In this document: positions 1 through 12,200 of the stretch, one piece after another | Layout: each line of letters starts with the position of its first letter | Position numbering within the stretch: the stretch's first letter is position 1 | Origin: Crossaster papposus | Lineage: Eukaryota > Echinodermata > Asteroidea > Velatida > Solasteridae | Direction: 5' to 3' | Length of the DNA: 64,000 bases | NCBI GenBank assembly: GCA_037893245.1 | Contig: JBAIAA010001641.1 | Coordinates: 1 to 64,000, forward strand | Notes under the pieces: generated by a model | What the model was told of the DNA's origin: nothing | Database searches by the model: none | What the model saw: only the letters and a program-made list of their open reading frames with translations | Made by a program: the position numbers and the translations under genes

Positions 1-536
1 TAAGAAATATGTAAAGGGAAAGAAGTGTGCATAAGAAATATGTAAAGGGAAAGTAGTGTGCATACGAAATATGTAAAGGGAAAGAAGTGTGCATAAGAAA
101 TATGTAAAGGGAAAGAAGTGTGCATAAGAAATATGTAAAGGGAAAGAAGTGTGCATAAGAAATATGTAAAGGGGAAGAAGTGTGCATAAGAAATATGTAA
201 AGGGGAAGAAGTGTGCATAAGAAATATGTAAAGGGAAAGAAGTGTGCATAAGAAATATGTAAAGGGAAAGAAGTGTGCATAAGAAATATGTAAAGGGAAA
301 GAAGTGTGCATAAGAAATATGTAAAGGGAAAGAAGTGTGCATAAGAAATATGTAAAGGGAAAGAAGTGTGCATAAGAAATATGTAAAGGGAAAGAAGTGT
401 GCATAAGAAATATGTAAAGGGAAAGAAGTGTGCATAAGAAATATGTAAAGGGAAAGAAGTGTGCATAAGAAATATGTAAAGGGAAAGAAGTGTGCATAAA
501 AAATATGTAAAGGGAAAGAAGTGTGCATAAGAAATA

Positions 537-567
537 AACACATGATGTGGGAACAAGCCCTCGAGTT
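537..567 (+). repeat. Prototype 31-bp module core (AACAAG / CTCGAG subtype)
   Basis: This is the first copy in the window. AAATA at 532-536 and again at 568-572 flank the 31-bp core. The core starts AAC and ends GTT (3-bp terminal inversion), and contains the near-palindrome CACATGATGTG and the palindrome CTCGAG at 560-565. CTCGAG supplies the only CpG in the tandem part of the array apart from variants. On the - strand the junction ATTTAACTC places a TAA stop in one of three frames. Confidence 0.93.
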
Positions 568-1135
568 AAATATGTAAAGGGAAAGAAGTGTGCATAAGAA
601 ATATGTAAAGGGAAAGAAGTGTGCATAAGAAATATGTAAAGGGAAATAAGTGTGCATAAGAAATATGTAAAGGGAAAGAAGTGTGCATAAGAAATATGTA
701 AAGGGAAAGAAGTGTGCATAAGAAATATGTAAAGGGAAAGAAGTGTGCATAAGAAATATGTAAAGGGAAAGAAGTGTGCATAAGAAATATGTAAAGGGAA
801 AGAAGTGTGCATAAGAAATATGTAAAGGGAAAGAAGTGTGCATAAGAAATATGTAAAGGGAAAGAAGTGTGCATAAGAAATATGTAAAGGGAAAGAAGTG
901 TGCATAAGAAATAAACACATGATGTGGGAACAAGCCCTCGAGTTAAATATGTAAAGGGAAAGAAGTGTGCATAAGAAATATGTAAAGGGAAAGAAGTGTG
1001 CATAAGAAATATGTAAAGGGAAAGAAGTGTGCATAAGAAATATGTAAAGGGAAAGAAGTGTGCATAAGTAATATGTAAAGGGAAAGAAGTGTGCATAAGA
1101 AATATGTAAAGGGAAAAAGGTGTGCATAAGAAATA

Positions 1136-1166
1136 AACACATGATGTGGGAACAAGCCCTCCAGTT
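1136..1166 (+). repeat. Module core, CTCCAG subtype
   Basis: The palindrome is broken to CTCCAG, losing its CpG. The same change occurs at 2582-2612 and 4534-4564 and nowhere else seen. Those positions are equivalent within the 1,446-bp and 1,952-bp higher-order repeats, so the variant spread by segment duplication rather than by recurrent mutation. Confidence 0.92.
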
Positions 1167-1446
1167 AAATATGTAAAGGGAAAGAAGTGTGCATAAGAAA
1201 TATGTAAAGGGAAAGAAGTGTGCATAAGAAATATGTAAAGGGAAAGAAGTGTGCATAAGAAATATGTAAAGGGAAAGAAGTGTGCATAAGAAATATGTAA
1301 AGGGAAAGAAGTGTTCATAAGAAATAAACACATGATGTGGGAACAAGCCCTCGAGTTAAATATGTAAAGGGAAAGAAGTGTGCATAAGAAATATGTAAAG
1401 GGAAAGAAGTGTGCATAAGAAATATGTAAAGGGAAAGAAGTGTGCA

Positions 1447-2803
1447 TAAGAAATATGTAAAGGGAAAGAAGTGTGCATAAGAAATATGTAAAGGGAAAGT
1501 AGTGTGCATACGAAATATGTAAAGGGAAAGAAGTGTGCATAAGAAATATGTAAAGGGAAAGAAGTGTGCATAAGAAATATGTAAAGGGAAAGAAGTGTGC
1601 ATAAGAAATATGTAAAGGGGAAGAAGTGTGCATAAGAAATATGTAAAGGGGAAGAAGTGTGCATAAGAAATATGTAAAGGGAAAGAAGTGTGCATAAGAA
1701 ATATGTAAAGGGAAAGAAGTGTGCATAAGAAATATGTAAAGGGAAAGAAGTGTGCATAAGAAATATGTAAAGGGAAAGAAGTGTGCATAAGAAATATGTA
1801 AAGGGAAAGAAGTGTGCATAAGAAATATGTAAAGGGAAAGAAGTGTGCATAAGAAATATGTAAAGGGAAAGAAGTGTGCATAAGAAATATGTAAAGGGAA
1901 AGAAGTGTGCATAAGAAATATGTAAAGGGAAAGAAGTGTGCATAAAAAATATGTAAAGGGAAAGAAGTGTGCATAAGAAATAAACACATGATGTGGGAAC
2001 AAGCCCTCGAGTTAAATATGTAAAGGGAAAGAAGTGTGCATAAGAAATATGTAAAGGGAAAGAAGTGTGCATAAGAAATATGTAAAGGGAAATAAGTGTG
2101 CATAAGAAATATGTAAAGGGAAAGAAGTGTGCATAAGAAATATGTAAAGGGAAAGAAGTGTGCATAAGAAATATGTAAAGGGAAAGAAGTGTGCATAAGA
2201 AATATGTAAAGGGAAAGAAGTGTGCATAAGAAATATGTAAAGGGAAAGAAGTGTGCATAAGAAATATGTAAAGGGAAAGAAGTGTGCATAAGAAATATGT
2301 AAAGGGAAAGAAGTGTGCATAAGAAATATGTAAAGGGAAAGAAGTGTGCATAAGAAATAAACACATGATGTGGGAACAAGCCCTCGAGTTAAATATGTAA
2401 AGGGAAAGAAGTGTGCATAAGAAATATGTAAAGGGAAAGAAGTGTGCATAAGAAATATGTAAAGGGAAAGAAGTGTGCATAAGAAATATGTAAAGGGAAA
2501 GAAGTGTGCATAAGTAATATGTAAAGGGAAAGAAGTGTGCATAAGAAATATGTAAAGGGAAAGAGGTGTGCATAAGAAATAAACACATGATGTGGGAACA
2601 AGCCCTCCAGTTAAATATGTAAAGGGAAAGAAGTGTGCATAAGAAATATGTAAAGGGAAAGAAGTGTGCATAAGAAATATGTAAAGGGAAAGAAGTGTGC
2701 ATAAGAAATATGTAAAGGGAAAGAAGTGTGCATAAGAAATATGTAAAGGGAAAGAAGTGTTCATAAGAAATAAACACATGATGTGGGAACAAGCCCTCGA
2801 GTT
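1447..2803 (+). repeat. 1,446-bp higher-order repeat, copy 2 (nearly complete)
   Basis: It matches 1-1357 monomer for monomer, including the variant monomers and the CTCCAG module at 2582. It stops matching after the module at 2773, where a further module follows at 191 bp instead of 656 bp. Confidence 0.92.
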
Positions 2804-4311
2804 AAATATGTAAAGGGAAAGAAGTGTGCATAAGAAATATGTAAAGGGAAAGAAGTGTGCATAAGAAATATGTAAAGGGAAAGAAGTGTGCATAAGAAAT
2901 ATGTAAAGGGAAAGAAGTGTGCATAAGAAATATGTAAAGGGAAAGAAGTGTGCATAAGAAATAAACACATGATGTGGGAACAAGCCCTCGAGTTAAATAT
3001 GTAAAGGGAAAGAGGTGTGCATAAGAAATATGTAAAGGGAAAGAAGTGTGCATAAGAAATATGTAAAGGGAAAGAAGTGTGCATAAGAAATATGTAAAGG
3101 GAAAGAAGTGTGCATAAGAAATATGTAAAGGGAAAGAAGTGTGCATAAGAAATACGTAAAGGGAAAGAAGTGTGCATAAGAAATATGTAAAGGGAAAGAA
3201 ATGTGCATAAGAAATATGTAAAGGGAAAGAAGTGTGCATAAGAAATATGTAAAGGGAAAGAAGTGTGCATAAGAAATATGTAAAGGGAAATAAGTGTGCA
3301 TAAGAAATATGTAAAGAGAAAGAAGTGTGCATAAGAAATATGTAAAGGGAAAGAAGTGTGCATAAGAAATATGTAAAGGGAAAGAAGTGTGCATAAGAAA
3401 TATGTAAAGGGAAAGAAGTGTGCATAAGAAATATGTAAAGGGAAAGTAGTGTGCATACGAAATATGTAAAGGGAAAGAAGTGTGCATAAGAAATATGTAA
3501 AGGGAAAGAAGTGTGCATAAGAAATATGTAAAGGGAAAGAAGTGTGCATAAGAAATATGTAAAGGGAAAGAAGTGTGCATAAGAAATATGTAAAGGGAAA
3601 GAAGTGTGCATAAGAAATATGTAAAGGGAAAGAAGTGTGCATAAGAAATAAACACATGATGTGGGAACAAGCCCTCGAGTTAAATATGTAAAGGGAAAGA
3701 GGTGTGCATAAGAAATATGTAAAGGGAAAGAAGTGTGCATAAGAAATATGTAAAGGGAAAGAAGTGTGCATAAGAAATATGTAAAGGGAAAGAAGTGTGC
3801 ATAAGAAATATGTAAAGGGAAAGAAGTGTGCATAAGAAATACGTAAAGGGAAAGAAGTGTGCATAAGAAATATGTAAACGGAAAGAAATGTGCATAAGAA
3901 ATATGTAAAGGGAAAGAAGTGTGCATAAAAAATATGTAAAGGGAAAGAAGTGTGCATAAGAAATAAACACATGATGTGGGAACAAGCCCTCGAGTTAAAT
4001 ATGTAAAGGGAAAGAAGTGTGCATAAGAAATATGTAAAGGGAAAGAAGTGTGCATAAGAAATATGTAAAGGGAAAGAAGTGTGCATAAGAAATATGTAAA
4101 GGGAAAGAAGTGTGCATAAGAAATATGTAAAGGGAAAGAAGTGTGCATAAGAAATATGTAAAGGGAAAGAAGTGTGCATAAGAAATATGTAAAGGGAAAG
4201 AAGTGTGCATAAGAAATATGTAAAGGGAAAGAAGTGTGCATAAGAAATATGTAAAGGGAAAGAAGTGTGCATAAGAAATATGTAAAGGGAAAGAAGTGTG
4301 CATAAGAAATA
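2360..4311 (+). repeat. 1,952-bp higher-order repeat, copy 1
   Basis: Module starts 2360, 2582, 2773, 2964 and 3651 recur at 4312, 4534, 4725, 4916 and 5603, all at +1,952. The GTTCATAAG monomer, the CATAAGTAATATG monomer and the CTCCAG module recur too. The unit overlaps the second copy of the 1,446-bp repeat, so the two higher-order units share a core (914-1357, 2360-2803, 4312-4755) and arose by nested, out-of-register exchanges. Within it, 2964 to 3651 is a 687-bp subrepeat whose first monomer carries GAGGTGTGC and which contains AATACGTAAAG and GAAATGTGC marks. Confidence 0.93.
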
Positions 4312-5633
4312 AACACATGATGTGGGAACAAGCCCTCGAGTTAAATATGTAAAGGGAAAGAAGTGTGCATAAGAAATATGTAAAGGGAAAGAAGTGTGCA
4401 TAAGAAATATGTAAAGGGAAAGAAGTGTGCATAAGAAATATGTAAAGGGAAAGAAGTGTGCATAAGTAATATGTAAAGGGAAAGAAGTGTGCATAAGAAA
4501 TATGTAAAGGGAAAGAGGTGTGCATAAGAAATAAACACATGATGTGGGAACAAGCCCTCCAGTTAAATATGTAAAGGGAAAGAAGTGTGCATAAGAAATA
4601 TGTAAAGGGAAAGAAGTGTGCATAAGAAATATGTAAAGGGAAAGAAGTGTGCATAAGAAATAGGTAAAGGGAAAGAAGTGTGCATAAGAAATATGTAAAG
4701 GGAAAGAAGTGTTCATAAGAAATAAACACATGATGTGGGAACAAGCCCTCGAGTTAAATATGTAAAGGGAAAGAAGTGTGCATAAGAAATATGTAAAGAG
4801 AAAGAAGTGTGCATAAGAAATATGTAAAGGGAAAGAAGTGTGCATAAGAAATATGTAAAGGGAAAGAAGTGTGCATAAGAAATATGTAAAGGGAAAGAAG
4901 TGTGCATAAGAAATAAACACATGATGTGGGAACAAGCCCTCGAGTTAAATATGTAAAGGGAAAGAGGTGTGCATAAGAAATATGTAAAGGGAAAGAAGTG
5001 TGCATAAGAAATATGTAAAGGGAAAGAAGTGTGCATAAGAAATATGTAAAGGGAAAGAAGTGTGCATAAGAAATATGTAAAGGGAAAGAAGTGTGCATAA
5101 GAAATACGTAAAGGGAAAGAAGTGTGCATAAGAAATATGTAAAGGGAAAGAAATGTGCATAAGAAATATGTAAAGGGAAAGAAGTGTGCATAAGAAATAT
5201 GTAAAGGGAAAGAAGTGTGCATAAGAAATATGTAAAGGGAAATAAGTGTGCATAAGAAATATGTAAAGAGAAAGAAGTGTGCATAAGAAATATGTAAAGG
5301 GAAAGAAGTGTGCATAAGAAATATGTAAAGGGAAAGAAGTGTGCATAAGAAATATGTAAAGGGAAAGAAGTGTGCATAAGAAATATGTAAAGGGAAAGTA
5401 GTGTGCATACGAAATATGTAAAGGGAAAGAAGTGTGCATAAGAAATATGTAAAGGGAAAGAAGTGTGCATAAGAAATATGTAAAGGGAAAGAAGTGTGCA
5501 TAAGAAATATGTAAAGGGAAAGAAGTGTGCATAAGAAATATGTAAAGGGAAAGAAGTGTGCATAAGAAATATGTAAAGGGAAAGAAGTGTGCATAAGAAA
5601 TAAACACATGATGTGGGAACAAGCCCTCGAGTT
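4312..5633 (+). repeat. 1,952-bp higher-order repeat, copy 2 (partial)
   Basis: It repeats the module spacing 222, 191, 191, 687 of copy 1. After the module at 5603 the 687-bp type block begins again (GAGGTGTGC, then AATACGTAAAG near 5789, then GAAATGTGC near 5836) but runs into a long stretch without modules. Confidence 0.9.
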
Positions 5634-8600
5634 AAATATGTAAAGGGAAAGAGGTGTGCATAAGAAATATGTAAAGGGAAAGAAGTGTGCATAAGAAATA
5701 TGTAAAGGGAAAGAAGTGTGCATAAGAAATATGTAAAGGGAAAGAAGTGTGCATAAGAAATATGTAAAGGGAAAGAAGTGTGCATAAGAAATACGTAAAG
5801 GGAAAGAAGTGTGCATAAGAAATATGTAAAGGGAAAGAAATGTGCATAAGAAATATGTAAAGGGAAAGAAGTGTGCATAAGAAATATGTAAAGGGAAAGA
5901 AGTGTGCATAAGAAATATGTAAAGGGAAATAAGTGTGCATAAGAAATATGTAAAGAAAAAGAAGTGTGCATAAGAAATATGTAAAGGGAAAGAAGTGTGC
6001 ATAAGAAATATGTAAAGGGAAAGAAGTGTGCATAAGAAATATGTAAAGGGAAAGAAGTGTGCATAAGAAATATGTAAAGGGAAAGTAGTGTGCATACGAA
6101 ATATGTAAAGGGAAAGAAGTGTGCATAAGAAATATGTAAAGGGAAAGAAGTGTGCATAATAAATATGTAAAGGGAAAGAAGTGTGCATAAGAAATATGTA
6201 AAGGGAAAGAAGTGTGCATAAGAAATATGTAAAGGGAAAGAAGTGTGCATAAGAAATATGTAAAGGGAAAGAAGTGTGCATAAGAAATATGTAAAGGGAA
6301 AGAAGTGTGCATAAGAAATATGTAAAGGGAAAGTAGTGTGCATACGAAATATGTAAAGGGAAAGAAGTGTGCATAAGAAATATGTAAAGGGAAAGAAGTG
6401 TGCATAAGAAATATGTAAAGGGAAAGAAGTGTGCATAAGAAATATGTAAAGGGGAAGAAGTGTGCATAAGAAATATGTAAAGGGGAAGAAGTGTGCATAA
6501 GAAATATGTAAAGGGAAAGAAGTGTGCATAAGAAATATGTAAAGGGAAAGAAGTGTGCATAAGAAATATGTAAAGGGAAAGAAGTGTGCATAAGAAATAT
6601 GTAAAGGGAAAGAAGTGTGCATAAGAAATATGTAAAGGGAAAGAAGTGTGCATAAGAAATATGTAAAGGGAAAGAAGTGTGCATAAGAAATATGTAAAGG
6701 GAAAGAAGTGTGCATAAGAAATATGTAAAGGGAAAGAAGTGTGCATAAGAAATATGTAAAGGGAAAGAAGTGTGCATAAGAAATATGTAAAGGGAAAGAA
6801 GTGTGCATAAGAAATATGTAAAGGGAAAGAAGTGTGCATAAGAAATATGTAAAGGGAAAGAAGTGTGCATAAGAAATATGTAAAGGGAAAGAAGTGTGCA
6901 TAAGAAATATGTAAAGGGAAAGAAGTGTGCATAAGAAATATGTAAAGGGAAAGAAGTGTGCATAAGAAATATGTAAAGGGAAAGAAGTGTGCATAAGAAA
7001 TATGTAAAGGGAAAGAAGTGTGCATAAGAAATATGTAAAGGGAAAGAAGTGTGCATAAGAAATATGTAAAGGGAAAGAAGTGTGCATAAGAAATATGTAA
7101 AGGGAAAGAAGTGTGCATAAGAAATATGTAAAGGGAAAGAAGTGTGCATAAGAAATATGTAAAGGGAAAGAAGTGTGCATAAGAAATATGTAAAGGGAAA
7201 GAAGTGTGCATAAGAAATATGTAAAGGGAAAGAAGTGTGCATAAGAAATATGTAAAGGGAAAGAAGTGTGCATAAGAAATATGTAAAGGGAAAGAAGTGT
7301 GCATAAGAAATATGTAAAGGGAAAGAAGTGTGCATAAGAAATATGTAAAGGGAAAGAAGTGTGCATAAGAAATATGTAAAGGGAAAGAAGTGTGCATAAG
7401 AAATATGTAAAGGGAAAGAAGTGTGCATAAGAAATATGTAAAGGGAAAGAAGTGTGCATAAGAAATATGTAAAGGGAAAGAAGTGTGCATAAGAAATATG
7501 TAAAGGGAAAGAAGTGTGCATAAGAAATATGTAAAGGGAAAGAAGTGTGCATAATAAATATGTAAAGGGAAAGAAGTGTGCATAAGAAATATGTAAAGGG
7601 AAAGAAGTGTGCATAAGAAATATGTAAAGGGAAAGAAGTGTGCATAAGAAATATGTAAAGGGAAAGAAGTGTGCATAATAAATATGTAAAGGGAAAGAAG
7701 TGTGCATAAGAAATATGTAAAGGGAAAGAAGTGTGCATAAGAAATATGTAAAGGGAAAGAAGTGTGCATACGAAATATGTAAAGGGAAAGAAGTGTGCAT
7801 AAGAAATATGTAAAGGGAAAGAAGTGTGCATAAGAAATATGTAAAGGGAAAGAAGTGTGCATAAGAAATATGTAAAGGGAAAGAAGTGTGCATAAGAAAT
7901 ATGTAAAGGGAAAGAAGTGTGCATAAGAAATATGTAAAGGGAAAGAAGTGTGCATAAGAAATATGTAAAGGGAAAGAAGTGTGCATAAGAAATATGTAAA
8001 GGGAAAGAAGTGTGCATAAGAAATATGTAAAGGGAAAGAAGTGTGCATAAGAAATATGTAAAGGGAAAGAAGTGTGCATAAGAAATATGTAAAGGGAAAG
8101 AAGTGTGCATAAGAAATATGTAAAGGGAAAGAAGTGTGCATAAGAAATATGTAAAGGGAAAGAAGTGTGCATAAGAAATATGTAAAGGGAAAGAAGTGTG
8201 CATAAGAAATATGTAAAGGGAAAGAAGTGTGCATAAGAAATATGTAAAGGGAAAGAAGTGTGCATAAGAAATATGTAAAGGGAAAGAAGTGTGCATAAGA
8301 AATATGTAAAGGGAAAGAAGTGTGCATAAGAAATATGTAAAGGGAAAGAAGTGTGCATAAGAAATATGTAAAGGGAAAGAAGTGTGCATAAGAAATATGT
8401 AAAGGGAAAGAAGTGTGCATAAGAAATATGTAAAGGGAAAGAAGTGTGCATAAGAAATATGTAAAGGGAAAGAAGTGTGCATAAGAAATATGTAAAGGGA
8501 AAGAAGTGTGCATAAGAAATATGTAAAGGGAAAGAAGTGTGCATAAGAAATATGTAAAGGGAAAGAAGTGTGCATAAGAAATATGTAAAGGGAAAGAAGT

Positions 8601-9265
8601 GTGCATAAGAAATATGTAAAGGGAAAGAAGTGTGCATAAGAAATATGTAAAGGGAAAGAAGTGTGCATAAGAAATATGTAAAGGGAAAGAAGTGTGCATA
8701 AGAAATATGTAAAGGGAAAGAAGTGTGCATAAGAAATATGTAAAGGGAAAGAAGTGTGCATAAGAAATATGTAAAGGGAAAGAAGTGTGCATAATAAATA
8801 TGTAAAAGAAAAGAAGTGTGCATAATAAATATGTAAAGGGAAAGAAGTGTGCATAAGAAATATGTAAAGGGAAAGAAGTGTGCATAAGAAATATGTAAAG
8901 GGAAAGAAGTGTGCATAAGAAATATGTAAAGGGAAAGAAGTGTGCATAATAAATATGTAAAGGGAAAGAAGTGTGCATAAGAAATATGTAAAGGGAAAGA
9001 AGTGTGCATAAGAAATATGTAAAGGGAAAGAAGTGTGCATAAGAAATATGTAAAGGGAAAGAAGTGTGCATAAGAAATATGTAAAGGGAAAGAAGTGTGC
9101 ATAAGAAATATGTAAAGGGAAAGAAGTGTGCATAAGAAATATGTAAAGGGAAAGAAGTGTGCATAAGAAATATGTAAAGGGAAAGAAGTGTGCATAAGAA
9201 ATATGTAAAGGGAAAGAAGTGTGCATAAGAAATATGTAAAGGGAAAGAAGTGTGCATAAGAAATA
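5634..9265 (+). repeat. Module-free tract of 117 consecutive 31-bp monomers
   Basis: The distance between modules at 5603 and 9266 is 3,663 bp, exactly 36 + 117 x 31, so not one net indel has accumulated. Nearly all copies are consensus; scattered variants include CATAATAAAT monomers and paired GGGGAAG monomers near 6450-6485. There is no gene, RNA or unique sequence here. Confidence 0.95.
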
Positions 9266-12200
9266 AACACATGATGTGGGAACAAGCCCTCGAGTTAAAT
9301 ATGTAAAGGGAAAGAAGTGTGCATAAGAAATATGTAAAGGGAAAGAAGTGTGCATAAGAAATATGTAAAGGGAAAGAAGTGTGCATAAGAAATATGTAAA
9401 GGGAAAGAAGTGTGCATAAGAAATATGTAAAGGGAAAGAAGTGTGCATTAGAAATATGTAAAGGGAAAGAAGTGTGCATAAGAAATATGTAAAGGGAAAG
9501 AAGTGTGCATAAGAAATATGTAAAGGGAAAGAAGTGTGCATAAGAAATATGTAAAGGGAAAGAAGTGTGCATAAGAAATATGTAAAGGGAAAGAAGTGTG
9601 CATAAGAAATATGTAAAGGGAAAGAAGTGTGCATAAGAAATAAACACATGATGTGGGAACAAGCCCTCGAGTTAAATATGTAAAGGGAAAGAAGTGTGCA
9701 TAAGAAATATGTAAAGGAAAAGAAGTGTGCATAAGAAATATGTAAAGGGAAAGAAGTGTGCATAAGAAATATGTCAAGGGAAAGTAGTGTGCATAAGAAA
9801 TATGTAAAGGGAAAGAAGTGTGCATAAGAAATATGTAAAGGGAAAGAAGTGTGCATAAGAAATATGTAAAGGGAAAGAAGTGTGCATAAGAAATATGTAA
9901 AGGGAAAGAAGTGTGCATAAGAAATATGTAAAGGGAAAGAAGTGTGCATAAGAAATATGTAAAGGGAAAGAAGTGTGCATAAGAAATATGTAAAGGGAAA
10001 GAAGTGTGCATAAGAAATATGTAAAGGGAAAGAAGTGTGCATAAGAAATATGTAAAGGGAAAGAAGTGTGCATAAGAAATATGTAAAGGGAAAGAAGTGT
10101 GCATACGAAAATATGTAAAGGGAAAGAAGTGTGCATAAGAAATATGTAAAGGGAAAGAAGTGTGCATAAGAAATATGTAAAGGGAAAGAAGTGTGCATAA
10201 GAAATATGTAAAGGGAAAGAAGTGTGCATAAGAAATATGTAAAGGGAAAGAAGTGTGCATAAGAAATATGTAAAGGGAAAGAAGTGTGCATAAGAAATAT
10301 GTAAAGGGAAAGAAGTGTGCATAAGAAATATGTAAAGGGAAAGAAGTGTGCATAAGAAATATGTAAAGGGAAAGAAGTGTGCATAAGAAATATGTAAAGG
10401 GAAAGAAGTGTGCATAAGAAATATGTAAAGGGAAAGAAGTGTGCATAAGAAATATGTAAAGGGAAAGAAGTGTGCATAAAAAATATGTAAAGGGAAAGAA
10501 GTGTGCATAAGAAATATGTAAAGGGAAAGAAGTGTGCATAAGAAATATGTAAAGGGAAAGAAGTGTGCATAAGAAATATGTAAAGGGAAATAAGTGTGCA
10601 TAAGAAATATGTAAAGGGAAAGAAGTGTGCATAAGAAATATGTAAAGGGAAAGAAGTGTGCATAAGAAATATGTAAAGGGAAAGAAGTGTGCATAAGAAA
10701 TATGTAAAGGGAAAGAAGTGTGCATAAGAAATATGTAAAGGGAAAGAAGTGTGCATAAGAAATATGTAAAGGGAAAGAAGTGTGCATAAGAAATATGTAA
10801 AGGGAAAGAAGTGTGCATAAGAAATATGTAAAGGTAAAGAAGTGTGCATAAGAAATATGTAAAGGGAAAGAAGTGTGCATAAGAAATATGTAAAGGGAAG
10901 GAAGTGTGCATAAGAAATATGTAAAGGGAAAGAAGTGTGCATAAGAAATATGTAAAGGGAAAGAAGTGTGCATAAGAAATATGTAAAGGGAAAGAAGTGT
11001 GCATAAGAAATATGTAAAGGGAAAGAAGTGTGCATAAGAAATATGTAAAGGGAAAGAAGTGTGCATGAGAAATATGTAAAGGGAAAGAAGTGTGCATGAG
11101 AAATATGTAAAGGGAAAGAAGTGTGCATAAGAAATATGTAAAGGGAAAGAAGTGTGCATAAGAAATATGTAAAGGGAAAGAAGTGTGCATAAGAAATATG
11201 TAAAGGGAAAGAAGTGTGCATAAGAAATATGTAAAGGGAAAGAAGTGTGCATAATAAATATGTAAAGGGAAAGAAGTGTGCATAAAAAATATGTAAAGGG
11301 AAAGAAGTGTGCATAAGAAATATGTAAAGGGAAAGAAGTGTGCATAAGAAATATGTAAAGGGAAAGAAGTGTGCATAAAAAATATGTAAAGGGAAAGAAG
11401 TGTGCATAAGAAATATGTAAAGGGAAAGAAGTGTGCATAAGAAATATGTAAAGGGAAAGAAGTGTGCATAAGAAATATGTAAAGGGAAAGAAGTGTGCAT
11501 AAGAAATATGTAAAGGGAAAGAAGTGTGCATAAGAAATATGTAAAGGGAAAGAAGTGTGCATAAGAAATATGTAAAGGGAAAGAAGTGTGCATAAGAAAT
11601 AAACACATGATGTGGGAACAAGCCCTCGAGTTAAATATGTAAAGGGAAAGAAGTGTGCATAAGAAATATGTAAAGGGAAAGAAGTGTGCATAAGAAATAT
11701 GTAAAGGGAAAGAAGTGTGCATAAGAAATATGTAAAGGGAAAGAAGTGTGCATAAGAAATATGTAAAGGGAAAGAAGTGTGCATAAGAAATATGTAAAGG
11801 GAAAGAAGTGTGCATAAGAAATATGTAAAGGGAAAGAAGTGTGCATAAGAAATATGTAAAGGGAAAGAAGTGTGCATAAGAAATATGTAAAGGGAAAGAA
11901 GTGTGCATAAGAAATATGTAAAGGGAAAGAAGTGTGCATAAGAAATATGTAAAGGGAAAGAAGTGTGCATAAGAAATATGTAAAGGGAAAGAAGTGTGCA
12001 TAAGAAATATGTAAAGGGAAAGAAGTGTGCATAAGAAATATGTAAAGGGAAAGAAGTGTGCATAAGAAATATGTAAAGGGAAAGAAGTGTGCATAAGAAA
12101 TATGTAAAGGGAAAGAAGTGTGCATAAGAAATATGTAAAGGGAAAGTGTGTGCATAAGAAATATGTAAAGGGAAAGAAGTGTGCATAAGAAATATGTAAA

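Larger units (their letters stand above)
1..1446 (+). repeat. 1,446-bp higher-order repeat, copy 1
   Basis: Module starts 537, 914, 1136 and 1327 recur at 1983, 2360, 2582 and 2773, all at +1,446. Private marks recur at the same offset: the TAGTGTGCATACG variant near 54, paired GGGGAAG monomers near 168 and 199, CATAAGTAATATG near 1065, and GTTCATAAG near 1313. Small differences (for example AAAAAGG near 1114 against AAAGAGG in copy 2) show the copies have begun to diverge. Confidence 0.93.

Noticed and set aside
537..567. CENP-B box in the module core
   Set aside because: The core lacks the spaced TTCG...A..CGGG pattern; CTCGAGTT does not fit it.
537..572. A complete DNA transposon or MITE
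   Set aside because: The AAATA direct repeats suggest a target duplication, but the core is only 31 bp with a 3-bp terminal inversion, too little to identify a transposon.
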